DNA of 64,000 bases from Sympetrum striolatum. Taxonomy: Eukaryota > Arthropoda > Insecta > Odonata > Libellulidae. Shown here in pieces: positions 50,155-61,613 of this stretch. Every line of letters begins with the position of its first letter. Positions within the stretch are counted from its first letter, which is position 1. Under the pieces are notes generated by a model. That model had not been told where the DNA came from and did no database searches. It worked only from the letters and a program-made list of their open reading frames with translations. The stretch is taken from positions 60,210,939-60,274,938 of the forward strand of contig OX388351.1 in NCBI GenBank assembly GCA_947579665.1, written 5' to 3'. Made by a program: the position numbers and the translations under genes.

Positions 50155-51073
50155 TTCTTTAACAGCCTTTTCTAATTTTCTTTCTTTACTGAATAACAAT
50201 GGCCAACTTCACCAAAAATTACATTTATTACTTGAAACATTTAAAAGCATATAATTCCATTTTATTGTATACTGCGTCCCAGTTCAGTGAGGCTATTCTT
50301 GAAGTGCGAAGAGCAACACTTAGGAATTCCCTCCCTCATAACTCATCATTACAGACTAGATACACTGATACGAGCTTCAGAAGCATTTTTTTGGGATCCA
50401 TGTCTGGAATGGTAGTGACGATGAGTCTGACTTCTAAGAAGACAAATGGCGGATGATTCACTGGCAGAAAGCGTTATTAAATTTGGGAGAAGCGCCTTTT
50501 CAGTGTCCTGGGACAGAGGTCAAACAAGGGTTGGGAAAGATTTTTTTATTTGAAGTCCGCACTTGTACTCGAATAACTTTTAGGCGCTCTTAATTTATAT
50601 TATAAATAACTCAACATAGTGATTATAACTAAGAAAAATAGTTAATAGATATTAATATAAGCTCTCCCTTTTCATTTCTTGCAGAATCAAGTAAGAGCCT
50701 ATGTAAGAAGTAATTAAATTCAGGCATATATTTGAATGTGAGCCTTGTGGTTGCATCTGGTTTCATTAGATTGTATTTATTCACACACGACATAATCTTG
50801 GCTTAAACTCACGGTTTATCGTTAATATTATTATTCTCCTAATTTTAGTTTTCACAGAACTTGGAATTAGTATGCTGTTGGGTTTTGATATCGATGCCAT
50901 TGTGCTGAAGTTGAGCTACTCATTTGTGTATTTAATTGACTTGTTCTAAAAGAAAAAATATTGCTGGCCTACCAACATTTAATTGCAGCAAAAATATCGC
51001 TTGAAATTAAGGCAGAAAAAATTTTCAATCAATTTCAATATTCAATATCTTGGCATATCTTTTCCAGCGACAT
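50155..51073. other. No recognisable gene or repeat
   Basis: An 85-codon plus-strand open frame at 50199-50456 has no recognised motif. Otherwise AT-rich sequence. Confidence 0.5.
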
Positions 51074-52148
51074 ATAAGGTAATTCCAGGAGATAGATGCC
51101 CCACCTAAGGAACTGACTTCATAATAATTACTTCAGTGATAACAAGAATGTGAAACTGCGTGATATAATGGAACATTTATCGACAGAATATAAAAAAATT
51201 TTCACCCAAAATATTAAACTTTTTTTGCATCCATGCATTTGGCCATTCCTCCCGAGTGTACGGGTGAGACGCCCCACCTCTGTGGGAGGGATGTTCCATT
51301 AGCTTAAACTGAATTTAATCTGGAAAGCACATCCTATATAACTAAATTGTTAAATTTAACTTGAAATTAGGATATAACAAAACATTTAAGTTGAATTTAA
51401 AACCTATTTAAAAGTTTAATTTGCAAATATTTTTGGAGGCATCTCAGCCCCCTCTAGAGGCATATAAATAGCACATTAAGGCTTGGTCATAATTTTTTTG
51501 CAAGTAACATCTTCTCACGCAAAAATATTGTCGATTCAACCGAAAAAAAAGTATGACAATTTTGATGCTTTTGTTGAAATTTCGAAGCAAAAATTCTCAC
51601 AGAAGATGTTTTTTGATTAAAAAAATATATTTATTATTTCAATGTGGGTGGGCTACCTTTTCTGGGTAGCACATTTCGATCAGAAAAAAGTGGCAAAACG
51701 CACCACCCTAGTGCTTACTAACCACTACATCATCTTTTGATCGTGCATAATATGCATTCGATCGTGGATTTAAATTTGAATTAAAATTTAAATGTAGATT
51801 ACGAACGTTTTCTTGGAAAAAGTCTTCATCGATATCACCTTAAAGTTAAATTGATGTTAACAGGGCACATATAACTACAAGTTTACGCCCTTTAATTCAA
51901 AATATTCAAACATTTAAACAGATGCTAACCAGAAACATTATACCCTATCTTATAACAGGGCGGAAAAAACATTGCCTACTTGAAATAATGTTATAAAACT
52001 GCGTAAAAAGAACTAATCGTCGTAAAACTATTGCAGGAAGACGGGTGGCTGACGCACACCATCAGTAGAGCAATATTGTGGTTTTCCATATAAATACTGC
52101 GACTGGGGCATCTCTCCCGGTGGGTCATATCACCCGGAATTACCTTAT
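51074..52148. mobile_element. ~1.07-kb element with imperfect terminal inverted repeats, family unknown
   Basis: ATAAGGTAATTCC at 51074-51086 is matched by its reverse complement at 52136-52148. Slightly inside, GATAGATGCCCCA (51091-51103) matches the reverse of 52104-52116 at 12 of 13. The right end carries extra CCGG/ACCC-rich sequence between these blocks. Related motifs recur inside (GACGCCCCACC near 51270, GGCATCTCAGCCCC near 51440). No transposase ORF and no certain target duplication. Probably a non-autonomous DNA transposon, possibly a decayed one. Confidence 0.5.
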
Positions 52149-53420
52149 GTACACTTAAATTAGAGAAACTGATGGGTATTTCAAATGTTATCAGTTAACT
52201 TCATCTGTCATTCTCACTTGAAGTCTTAAAAGCCTCCTCCCATTTGTCATATCTAACTCCTTATCTTTGTATTTCAAAGTTTAATCTCAACATGTATATT
52301 TAATAATCTTGGCGTAAACAATGATTCATGCATCCAAGAACTCAAGAGGAATTAATAGCGCTTCACAATGAAACTAGTTATCCCATATACAATAATCAAG
52401 CTTAATCGTGGGAAAGTGTTTCGATCGATAATCCCTCTTTGCTTACTTACTGATTTTTTTGTGAGGTATGCAGTAACGCTAGAATTACCCTGCAATCCTA
52501 AAAGAAAAATTCGAAAATGGAATATTTAACTCTCCAAACACGAGTGCATTAATAGGGATAAAAATTCGACATAACACCATGTTTAAATATCAGTTGTAAA
52601 ACAAGGCATTAACAAACCTCGGGAGACGTGGAAATGATATTTAGAGAATTCAGACTACAATAACTGATCAAGTAATGATGCTGTGCTTGTGATATCACAG
52701 TGTATCTGTTATGGAAATTTACACTATGAATTCCATAAAAAGGATATTAAATCGCGATAAAATAGGCTCAGCTATACTCTTGAGGCCCCGATTATTCTAA
52801 AATCCAGCATATCAGTGATTACTGATATGCTGGATATACTGGATGCTGGTAATACCTCTTTGCTCGAGTAAAGAGTCTACAAATCTTACGATGGTGCAGA
52901 GCCAAGATTGCACTTGGAGAGTTCTTGGGACAGTAGTCGTAACAGTTTCCAAATTTTCAGTGCCCAATGGTATCTTCACTTGACTTTCTTTCCAAAGAAT
53001 TTAGCTGGCAGTTTTTCCTTATCTTCCTCACCAACTTTCTTTTCAGATTGATTGATAGAACTTTTCGTTGACGAGGTTTGTTGCGAGTGAACCTCTCTTC
53101 TATCTAACCTCTGTTGCTAACGAAAAGGTTACACTTGAAAATAAAAGGCATCTACTTTGCGGGAAAGTGTGGCTCCACAACTGAAAGTTATACAAAGAAA
53201 GAACCCACGAGGCAAAAACTTCCGTACAGAAATGGAAGTGTTATATGCGACAGTAAAGACAAAATTCTATAATTCTCGCTATAAATAGATGTGGTTGTAC
53301 ATGAGTAGCTACTAACACGCTTCGTATTTTATAAATCATTTATCAAAATAAGATACAATAAGCAAATTATTTTGGCGAATGCCGGACAGATTGTATTGTT
53401 TTATCCCCGTCGACCGTTGC
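52149..53420. other. No recognised gene; one perfect 13-bp hairpin
   Basis: CCAGCATATCAGT (52804-52816) and ACTGATATGCTGG (52821-52833) form a perfect stem with loop GATT. Otherwise unrecognised AT-rich DNA. Confidence 0.55.
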
Positions 53421-53606
53421 CACCTGGTAATCATACCGAATTGCAGCGTATAAATTAAATAAATAAAAAATAAAAATAATTAATGTCATAATGAAAATGA
53501 AGCTAAGCTTATACTATGATGGAAATAACTAAGCAAAGGTTTCAAGAAAATGATTTTAAAAGTTTCCACCATAATGCAGTTTCAACGGCTTCTTCAATTA
53601 TTTTTA
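53421..53606 (+). repeat. Second, more decayed copy of the 15.2-kb hammerhead-associated repeat
   Basis: The segment 53561-53606 (TTTCCACCATAATGCAG, then CTTCTTCAAT) matches 15323-15374 with small gaps. About 110 bp upstream, CACCTGGTAATCATACCGAA (53421-53440) looks like a hammerhead that lost CUGANGA and GAAA bases, keeping the short GGTAATCATACC stem. The element order (ribozyme, AT-rich stretch, CCATAATGCAG block) is the same as at 15.2 kb. Confidence 0.4.
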
Positions 53607-55080
53607 AAGCATATAGTACTGTTGTCTTCCATTTCCAACGATATTACTGCAAAAATAATGAAATTCTCATTCGGTAAATGGACCACTATTTAACTATTTA
53701 TTTTATGAGTTGCATTTAAAATAGTTAACAAATCAGTTAAAAATGTCCTTTCGAAGGAGTTGTTGGTTAAAGGATTTCTTCGTAATTGCGGTGTCGTTCA
53801 AAATGTTTGATCTATCATAACATCCCCATCAGTATAATGCAAGGAAGCATCTTTCTCATCGAAGCAGTCTTCATTCAAGAATATAGGTCTATGAACATTC
53901 GACCTTGATTACAGAAATACTTAATTAGCAGCGTCTTCTCGTTCGTCATCCCATTTAACAGGATTTAAAGCTCAATTTAACGGCTTTCTCGGAACAATCG
54001 CAGCGTTTCAAAATGACAAGAGGATTTAATTTCACAAGTGGTAGATGTTTCATTGTTTGGAGCTTTCCCCTCAATTAACTGAGTAAATGATGACGATCAC
54101 GCGACTGTTTCGCGTCTTCTAATTGCTAAAGAAACTTTTTCTTTTTCTATCTTTCTTTCATTTTATTTGTTTTTGTAATCATATAAATCATCGCCATAAT
54201 TTTGAGTCGAATCAACGTATTAATTTTTCCGTTGTATTAATTATATAATATTATGTCATCTTTTGATTTTTTGAGGATCCAAAGCTTTGAAGGACATTTG
54301 TGCTACCTTTAGAACTTGACGTTTTTCCATAAGTGATATTTAAGACGTCATTCTATTTAATTGAAATCCTGAAGATTTTACTTCAGAGTGATACGTACTG
54401 CAAAGGGTGGGCTAAATTTCACAAGTACGGTTTGATTATTAAACATAGGACACCCTACACGTTCTAGAAATGGAATTTTTTCCTTCTAAGAAACGGTTTG
54501 CTTACAGTATTTTTTTATCTGCGTGAACTTGACCTAATCATATCAGTATCCAAAGAGTGGTGCTTCCTATTAGATACGTTATCGTTTGGCAATTTTCCAA
54601 ATTAAAACTCCGAGAGAAAAAAATCTTTTTGTAAGCAGCATATCATAGATACAGGATGTCACCTATATATTCCAAGTATGTAATTGAGTATTTCTGATAA
54701 TCAATTATTATTTCAAGAAAAGCAATAACATAAAGTTATGCATAGAAAATCATCATTATCATGAATGGAGAACTATTAATTTGGCCCTTGTCATTAAACG
54801 CGTTTGTTATTAGGGGTTGTAAGGTAGTAAGCGATCGACCTATTTTCTTTACTACTGCGGATCTTTCATGGAAAGAATGATTTTAAAAACTATATATCTT
54901 TGATTCTTCTTGAGTTTCATGAGGTCCCATTAAACCTTTCCCAGCTTTCGTAAATGTGCCTCCTCAACATTTATTTAACAACCTCAACCCAATTTCTAAT
55001 CTCCTCTCCTCCAAGTTTCCTAACCTACCTCAGACAGCACTTGAGTAACTCTTGTTTCCTCATGGTATTTCGTTTTAACT
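53607..55080. other. No recognisable gene or repeat
   Basis: AT-rich DNA without supported features. Confidence 0.55.
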
Positions 55081-55097
55081 AAAGGCACTCCCCTACG

Positions 55098-55752
55098 ATG
55101 CATATTCTCAAGCTCTCGAATTCCGGTTTCATGAATGCAGAAAATCCTATTAAAATTCTATATTTCAGATTTCTGGACCAAATTTACGTATTCCTCTTTC
55201 ATTTTCAAAAAACGAATGATGAAAATACCCTTCATGAATTTCAATTTGTATATGTCTCTGGAATTACTTCCCATAGATGATTTACTGCAATACTTGCTTG
55301 TTGTGGATAACTATTACAATTTCAAGTTAAAATCACAGAAAATTAAATCTCACAATATGGGCACAAGGAAAAAGTTTAATCTTGAAGTAGCAAGATTTTA
55401 TAATCAATATGGTGCAAATAGATTAAATGTTGTAGTTCCAAAAATTTTTAATAATCTGCCTGACTATATGTATGGGATAAAAAATATTTCTGAAGTGAAA
55501 AGGAATATGAAGCAACTAGTTTACAATAAATAGGTGAACACATTTATACATATGGAGCACCCCCTGATGAGCTAGAATTAGCTCAGGGGGACTTGAATGT
55601 ACCAATACATTGTTTTATTTTATTTGTTTTTTTGTAACCCATTTATCGGCAGTTGCGGTATTGGATTATAATTTTATTTACTTTGTAACACTTGATTTTC
55701 AATGTATTTATGTAAATGTATGTCAATAAATTCTTTCTTTCTTTAAAAAAAA
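55098..55752 (+). mobile_element. 5'-truncated LINE: reverse-transcriptase C-terminus, 3' UTR and poly(A)
   Basis: The frame ending at the TAG at 55531-55533 encodes a typical tail of a Jockey/CR1-like LINE ORF2: LELLPIDDLLQY, SHNMGTRKKFNLEVARF, ANRLNVVVPKIFNNLP and KNISEVKRNMKQL. In relatives this region reads like His-Asn-[x]-[x]-Thr-Arg, then a Pro-Lys-[x]-[x]-Asn-[x]-Leu-Pro block. The frame is clean for about 130 codons, but no RT core lies upstream, as expected for abortive reverse transcription. The 3' UTR holds a strong hairpin (CCCCCT...AGGGGG, 55560-55590), then AATAAA near 55726 and a poly(A) run ending about 55756. Confidence 0.7.
55135..55533 (+). pseudogene. LINE ORF2 C-terminal fragment
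   Basis: A 132-codon open frame whose last ~85 residues match the C-terminal region of non-LTR reverse transcriptases. It lacks all catalytic motifs, so it is a truncated remnant and not a functional protein. The exact 5' truncation point is not visible, because the flanking target duplication is unclear. Confidence 0.65.
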
Positions 55753-55756
55753 AAAA

Positions 55757-58700
55757 TTCCCACCCAAATGGCTACGATTTCGTTAAAAATTGCCAAATCG
55801 ATAGCAAGGTTACGAATTTTTACATCCATATTTCATATAAATAACAGTTCGTGCTTAATTTAGATTTATAACGAATCCGTGAATCTCTGCAGTAATTCTT
55901 TTACGAAAGTAGGTGATTTTACGAGGAGAAAATGATGAAAATTTAACAAGATCGCGTAAATTTCTATCAAAGTTACTATGTGCCTTACGAAAAAATAATT
56001 CATTCTAAAAATTATTATTTTTGTTTGAATTACTGAACAACTTGAATTAGTTAAACAGAAAAATAACTAATCGCCAGTTTGTATATTCTCGACATCGTCA
56101 GATACGGGTATTACGCTTTGTTTCATTCTCAGTGTGCTGTTATTTTTTGTTAGTTTGTTTTATTCGTCATCCTCGAGATATCCGGCTGATTCGGCAACTT
56201 CTTATATTTAATCTACTACGAGTTATACGGGTAGTTCTGATGCTAATGCCCCCTTTCCTAGAATCTTGTTCTTTTCTGTTTGTTGTCTTGTTTCCACAAG
56301 AATTCCTTTACACCCGACATCTTTCTCAGTACTTACGTGAATACTCTTACTATAGAAGGGATCGGAAACATATTTTTGCCGTAGATCATGGTTGTTTTTC
56401 ATTTTAGCCGAGTTTTTGTCCATTTGGAGTAAAGGCTCTATTTTATAGGATCATATGTACATAGGTATGTATTACATATTCGTAATTACCTTACCTATTA
56501 CATAAATAACTTCTTTATTTGGAGGAAATGCCTCAAGGACTCAAGCCAAGCAAAGTTGAAGTTCCGGTCAGATAGATTCGTAAAATGTGTCAGTAGTTCC
56601 TTGGCGATAAGAACGGATTGCTTGTTTAAATGTGGTTACGAAGTGTTTAATTAATGAGTGGTCTCATTAGACTAATATTCATTTAATTAAAGCTTAATTG
56701 TTTTGGCTAATGTAGTATTACTCTTTGGGTCGGAAAACCGTGGCTTCGACACAGGAATTTACAGGGCCCTCCATAAGTCCCCCATATTGTTGGGCACCGT
56801 TAATCGTTGGAGAAAAAATAATACGATACAAATCTAATGTCTATAAATTAAGAACTGTATAATACTTCTGTTGATTATCTTTTTATAGAAAGGAAGTGAA
56901 AAGAGAGAAACTGCATAGCACGAATTACAGCATTACGTCTTTATCTTACTATTTCGAGGTGTGAAAGATACCTCACAAGTTTCGGCTGCAACAAAAATAT
57001 TACCGAATGAACAAAGATTGCTATTCCATCATCTAACCTCCTTTTCGAATTGCCAATACAGCCATGTTGTCTAGGGATTCCCATACCTAACTGCATTTAA
57101 TATCTGGCCCTAAGGAACAAATTAAAAGACTGACTTTAGCTAATTACAAGAAATTTTATTATGAAACGACCATTGTGTTGACTCATGGAGTCATCCTCGA
57201 GTTAATCATTAGACGAAACCATGATCGTTTCTTTTTAATATTTCTTGTGGTTAGTAAAAGTTAATTTTTTCTTTTGTTCCTAATGGAGGCTTACCACGAA
57301 GTCACGGCCCTAGTAGTGGATGGCCCTAAAGTGAAGTATTCCGTAACTTATCTGGCTCTAAAGTGTAGTATTGTAGCCCTGCAAGCCATAGGAGAAGTCC
57401 TTAACCTTTCCTGGGTCAACTGCAATGCTCAACGTTTCGTAAAACCGTAGCACTCTGAGCGTCGTTTCGTGCAAAATTTCCTCGAATAGGCGATTTCCGG
57501 CTCGGAATGCATTCCTCGGATGATTTGGCAAGAACGCCGAACGCGAGCATTCATTTTCCCGCGAAAGTTTGCGTAACGCGTGTCGGGAACTTCTTGAAGA
57601 TAAGAAACTGCTGCATCCAAGGGTTGATGACGCCGGCCAAGCTCTCGATTCACGAGACGCTACGAAAGTGATGGCTCGTCTCAGGTCGTTTTCCCTTTAG
57701 CGGAAGGAAATCGTGGCACGATTCTTGGCAGGGTTCGTCTGATCTAAGGCCTAATGGCCTCAGGAGAGTTGTCGTGCCTCTCAGACTAATGTGTTCAAAT
57801 GCCAAGTAAGCAGGAGCGATTCTAAAGTCGTTGCTGTAATCGTGTGATAAAGTAGATGGAACGTGATATACGTATACCAATTTACTCCAGAATAGGGCTG
57901 ACAGTGTTGAATTTAGAATACACGGGGCTAAGTGCATTCTTAGTGAAATACGGGAGAAAACGTTGTATTTAGTGCTCGCAAGTTTAATTCACTTCTACGT
58001 ATTAATGCATTAATGCCATCATATCTCATTGAAATGAATTATTCTGATTCCCTCTTGCGAAAAGTTCTACTCTACCATCTGTTATAGCTATCATATCTTG
58101 ATTGATATATTTTTCACTATCTTTTGATGCTGGATGGAAGAAAGTATATCTATCATTTCAGTCATGTACTGTCGTCAGTTGAGTCATGGTGCTTACACCT
58201 CCTGCCACACGCTGAAAGGTAGCTTGCAGGATTCTGACATAGACGTAGAATTCACCACCAATTAAGCATTACGAAAATTCATGCGATGTAGTTTGTCCTC
58301 ACTTTATCATTAGAGAATGTTTCATAGTAAAATACAGTAGGGATAGAAAGTGCAAGAACTCAGTCCTGACATTTTAGAAACACCCACTAACGCCAAAAGG
58401 ACTAAGTAAAGCGCCGTACGCGATGTTATTTTAATGAAATGGCTAAGCTAACGCAAATAGGGGAATTCTTAATGTTGGTACCAGACATTCATTTAAAGCA
58501 GGCGTGTCGAACGAACTTCAAGCACATGGCTATTTACTGCGACTAGCAACATAACATAATTTTTTTAAATTTTGTTCTGAAGTGAGAATGCGGGAATATA
58601 GGTAGGGTATTTAAAGTACATTATGTAGTTTGGTGAATTTAGTTCAATTATTATTTATATAGTTTTTCTTTCATTTAAACAATTATTTCGGGCCACGAAA

Positions 58701-60845
58701 AATCATATCGAGGGGTTTGACAGCCCTGATTGGCTAACGAGCGTAACAAATGATAATTGGCGCTATTAGGAATTTATTTCAGCAACCGCCCGGATACCAT
58801 AAATCATATCTTTTAGATAATATTTTTAAAATTAGAATTTTGATCCATGTTATCCTGGAAGAAACCTTCCATACCCACACCATCTTAAACACAAAAAATT
58901 TTGTTTGACTTTTCGGGTGACTTAGAAGATGAGGTGGACACCTATGGGTGATAATAAGAAATGTTCATAATACGCTCGCTCTGCCGTTCGCGTTTTGTCT
59001 AGGAATTATCGACGCCCTAATAATTCCGTTCTGTGTCAATAGAAAGGAGATCTAAGCAATTTGCTGCGAATGATCCAGAGCAAGAGGAGGCATGCCGAGG
59101 GCGCCGTTCGTTTGGGTCGACGAGAGAAAGGATTTCCTCTAAAATTCAGAAGCAATTTGGACAGGACGGAATAATTTGGTTCCGGAGAGACGAGCTTGAT
59201 TTTAACCTTCGCCAGAATGCCGTAGAAAGTCGGACTCGATTCTCTATTCACTGCCCTGGGGCCAAATTCGGCCGTAAGAAATTTAAGCGTCATTTCAAAT
59301 AGCCCTGTCGATGTCAGACGAGTTTGGGGCAGAGATAGTAACCCCAATATCCCCAAGAATATAGTATGATATAGTAATCGGTAAAATTTGAAAAGTAATA
59401 TGTTCGACTACTTCAACTTATCTGATGCATTACTTATGTAATTTCGGTATTCATGTCGTGTTGATTGCTTTGACTAATAAAGGTTATTATTATTACGTTA
59501 AATCTGCAGATAGGTATACGTACACCAGGTAGCAGAGTTTGGTATCATACAATGCCGTTCATAAATACTAGTAATGAGTACACATAAATAAAATAATGAG
59601 ATCAAATAAGAGTGATATTTAATTCAATGAATTTATACTAGAATAATACGATGTTTGGGGTTGCTAATATAACGTAAGGGAGGTCGCCTAAATTTAGGAT
59701 AAAATTGACATAGGTTGATATGAAATGACATGAAGTATTTTTTTAACATTCCATTGTTCAAAGTAGTATGTTACCTTAACTAACATTTCTTGAGATTTTT
59801 TATTCCTCGTAGAACACTTAAATATTACGTAACTAGTAAATATTACATGAAAGTATCATAGAATAATTGCATTTCTAATCCTTGCAAACAGTACTGTTTA
59901 GTAACAAGCTTCCCAAATCGCCCCTTCTTTCCGATATCTATTAAGAATTTGACTGTGTCAAAGGCAGTAAGAAAATTTGGCAGTTCTTCCTGAAATATGT
60001 GTTATTTTTAATTATAACTATGATATAGACGTGCGTTAAAATTTTTCGTCGAATAAAGAAACAGAGGAGTCAAATGTTCATAACTTTCACATGAAGAACA
60101 AATTAGTTCTCATGCAATAGTAGACATGATAATGTCACCTGGGACTTAATTTCCGTAAATCCTTTCTAAATTTCTCTTCCGCTATTTCAAGCGAAATGGA
60201 AGAAGGGTATGGAAATGAGATAAAAAATTAAATACATTCCCAATAATCGGTGTTGCTCAAATCACATCAGCCCACAACGACATGGTGTTGGAGGCACTGA
60301 AATTTCCAAAGGAATGATTTATGCCCTAAACGCCTCAGTATACCACATTGCTAATAGTTCTAAATTACACCTAAGATATCCACATGTATGAAATGTGACT
60401 AATTTTGAATAAATAACGCTCGTCCTTCTTTTATATATTTGTGAAATTCCGTAAACAATAACGAGGGCACTCCTTTTCTTGAGACTCACGTTTAACATTA
60501 GCTCCAATTGTTACTACTAAATTAAGGCGTGTTGCATGAGGCGAGACTACGTTAAGCTCTAAATCTACCCCTTAAATGATGTCTGCTATTATTTTCCTAA
60601 GTACAGCGTACCCGTATTTAGGATAGTGGAGTGATTTGGGAACTCTCCCCTCAAACCCGACGCGTTGAAATGTGCTGGTATTTCGAAAATATTCCGAGCA
60701 AATCCAGCGACTGCTTATAAAATATTTTATAACGGTGTACAAATTTGCATTTCTCGTTTCAGATGTTTGGATTGAAGTTGCGCTTATATGCGTATCATTA
60801 GCTAGGATCGTGCTTCGATAGTTATCCGAGGGAAGTTCTGCTTGA
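55757..60845. other. No recognisable gene or repeat
   Basis: About 5.1 kb. GC-richer patches at 57440-57940 and 59030-59356 carry open frames on both strands (up to 106 codons) with no family resemblance. No splice-linked exons or RNA genes are recognised. Confidence 0.5.
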
Positions 60846-60850
60846 CGTTG
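60846..60850. other. Target-site duplication (left), CGTTG
   Basis: Abuts the CACAGTG terminus; identical to 61609-61613. Confidence 0.75.
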
Positions 60851-61608
60851 CACAGTGGGCTAGAATCGAAAAAAGCTGGCCAAAAATAAGAAAGTGCTTT
60901 TTTTGAGTGCGGACTTTGAAACTTCGCATAGTCATTCTTAAATAAATTCTGCATATAAGTGCTAAGTGCTACTACAAAAGAACGAATCGGAATCGTTTTG
61001 GTTCGTTGTTCCTCTCAAAACATGACAGCGTAGCGGAGGACGGTGCTCCGCCGAGCGGATCCAGCCCTTGTAGCGTTTTCGAAAAGTCGATTTATAAATT
61101 ATTGGGGCAAATTGGGGCAAGATTTTATTTCAGATTCCCATTAAGGAAGGTTCATAGCTTATCGTGATATAAGTAATCCCTTGTCACACGGTGTCTCAAT
61201 CTACTATTTTCCTCGCTTTAGGTAAAACTTTGTTCCAAAATAAGGGTCCGCCATTTTGTAATCTAAAGTATATAAATATTTGACAGAGCTCATTGAAACC
61301 ATGTCTTATGAAAGACAAAAAACATATTTATAACATGGAATCATATTTTACCCGATGATATTCTTAGTTTGGGTTCACAATCGACTTGAAGTTGAAGAAT
61401 TTCGCGAAAAATCGGAAACTGGAAATTTTCGCGAAAATTGGTCAACTTTGACCCCCTGTAGAATTGTAATGCGGGGGAGCAATCGAAAATTATTTCACAT
61501 TTATAAGCAGAATTTATTCAAGAATGACTATGCGAAGTTTCAAAGTCCGCACTCAAAAAAAGCACTTTCTTATTTTTGGCCAGCTTTTTTCGATTCTAGC
61601 CCACTGTG
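60851..61608. mobile_element. 758-bp Transib-like MITE with ~105-bp terminal inverted repeats
   Basis: Termini CACAGTGGGCTAG and CTAGCCCACTGTG head inverted repeats that run about 105 bp (60851-60956 and 61503-61608) with few mismatches. The 5-bp sequence CGTTG is duplicated directly outside (60846-60850 and 61609-61613). A CAC-GTG-type end with a 5-bp target duplication is the hallmark of the Transib superfamily, the relative of RAG1. The first seven bases equal the V(D)J RSS heptamer CACAGTG, and 22 bp further in lies CCAAAAATA, close to the RSS nonamer. No transposase ORF; open frames crossing the repeats are shadows. Confidence 0.78.
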
Positions 61609-61613
61609 CGTTG
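61609..61613. other. Target-site duplication (right), CGTTG
   Basis: Abuts the CACTGTG terminus; identical to 60846-60850. Confidence 0.75.

Noticed and set aside
55560..55590. CTGATGAG in the LINE 3' UTR as a hammerhead core
   Set aside because: No GAAA or cleavage triplet follows the stem; it is a plain hairpin.
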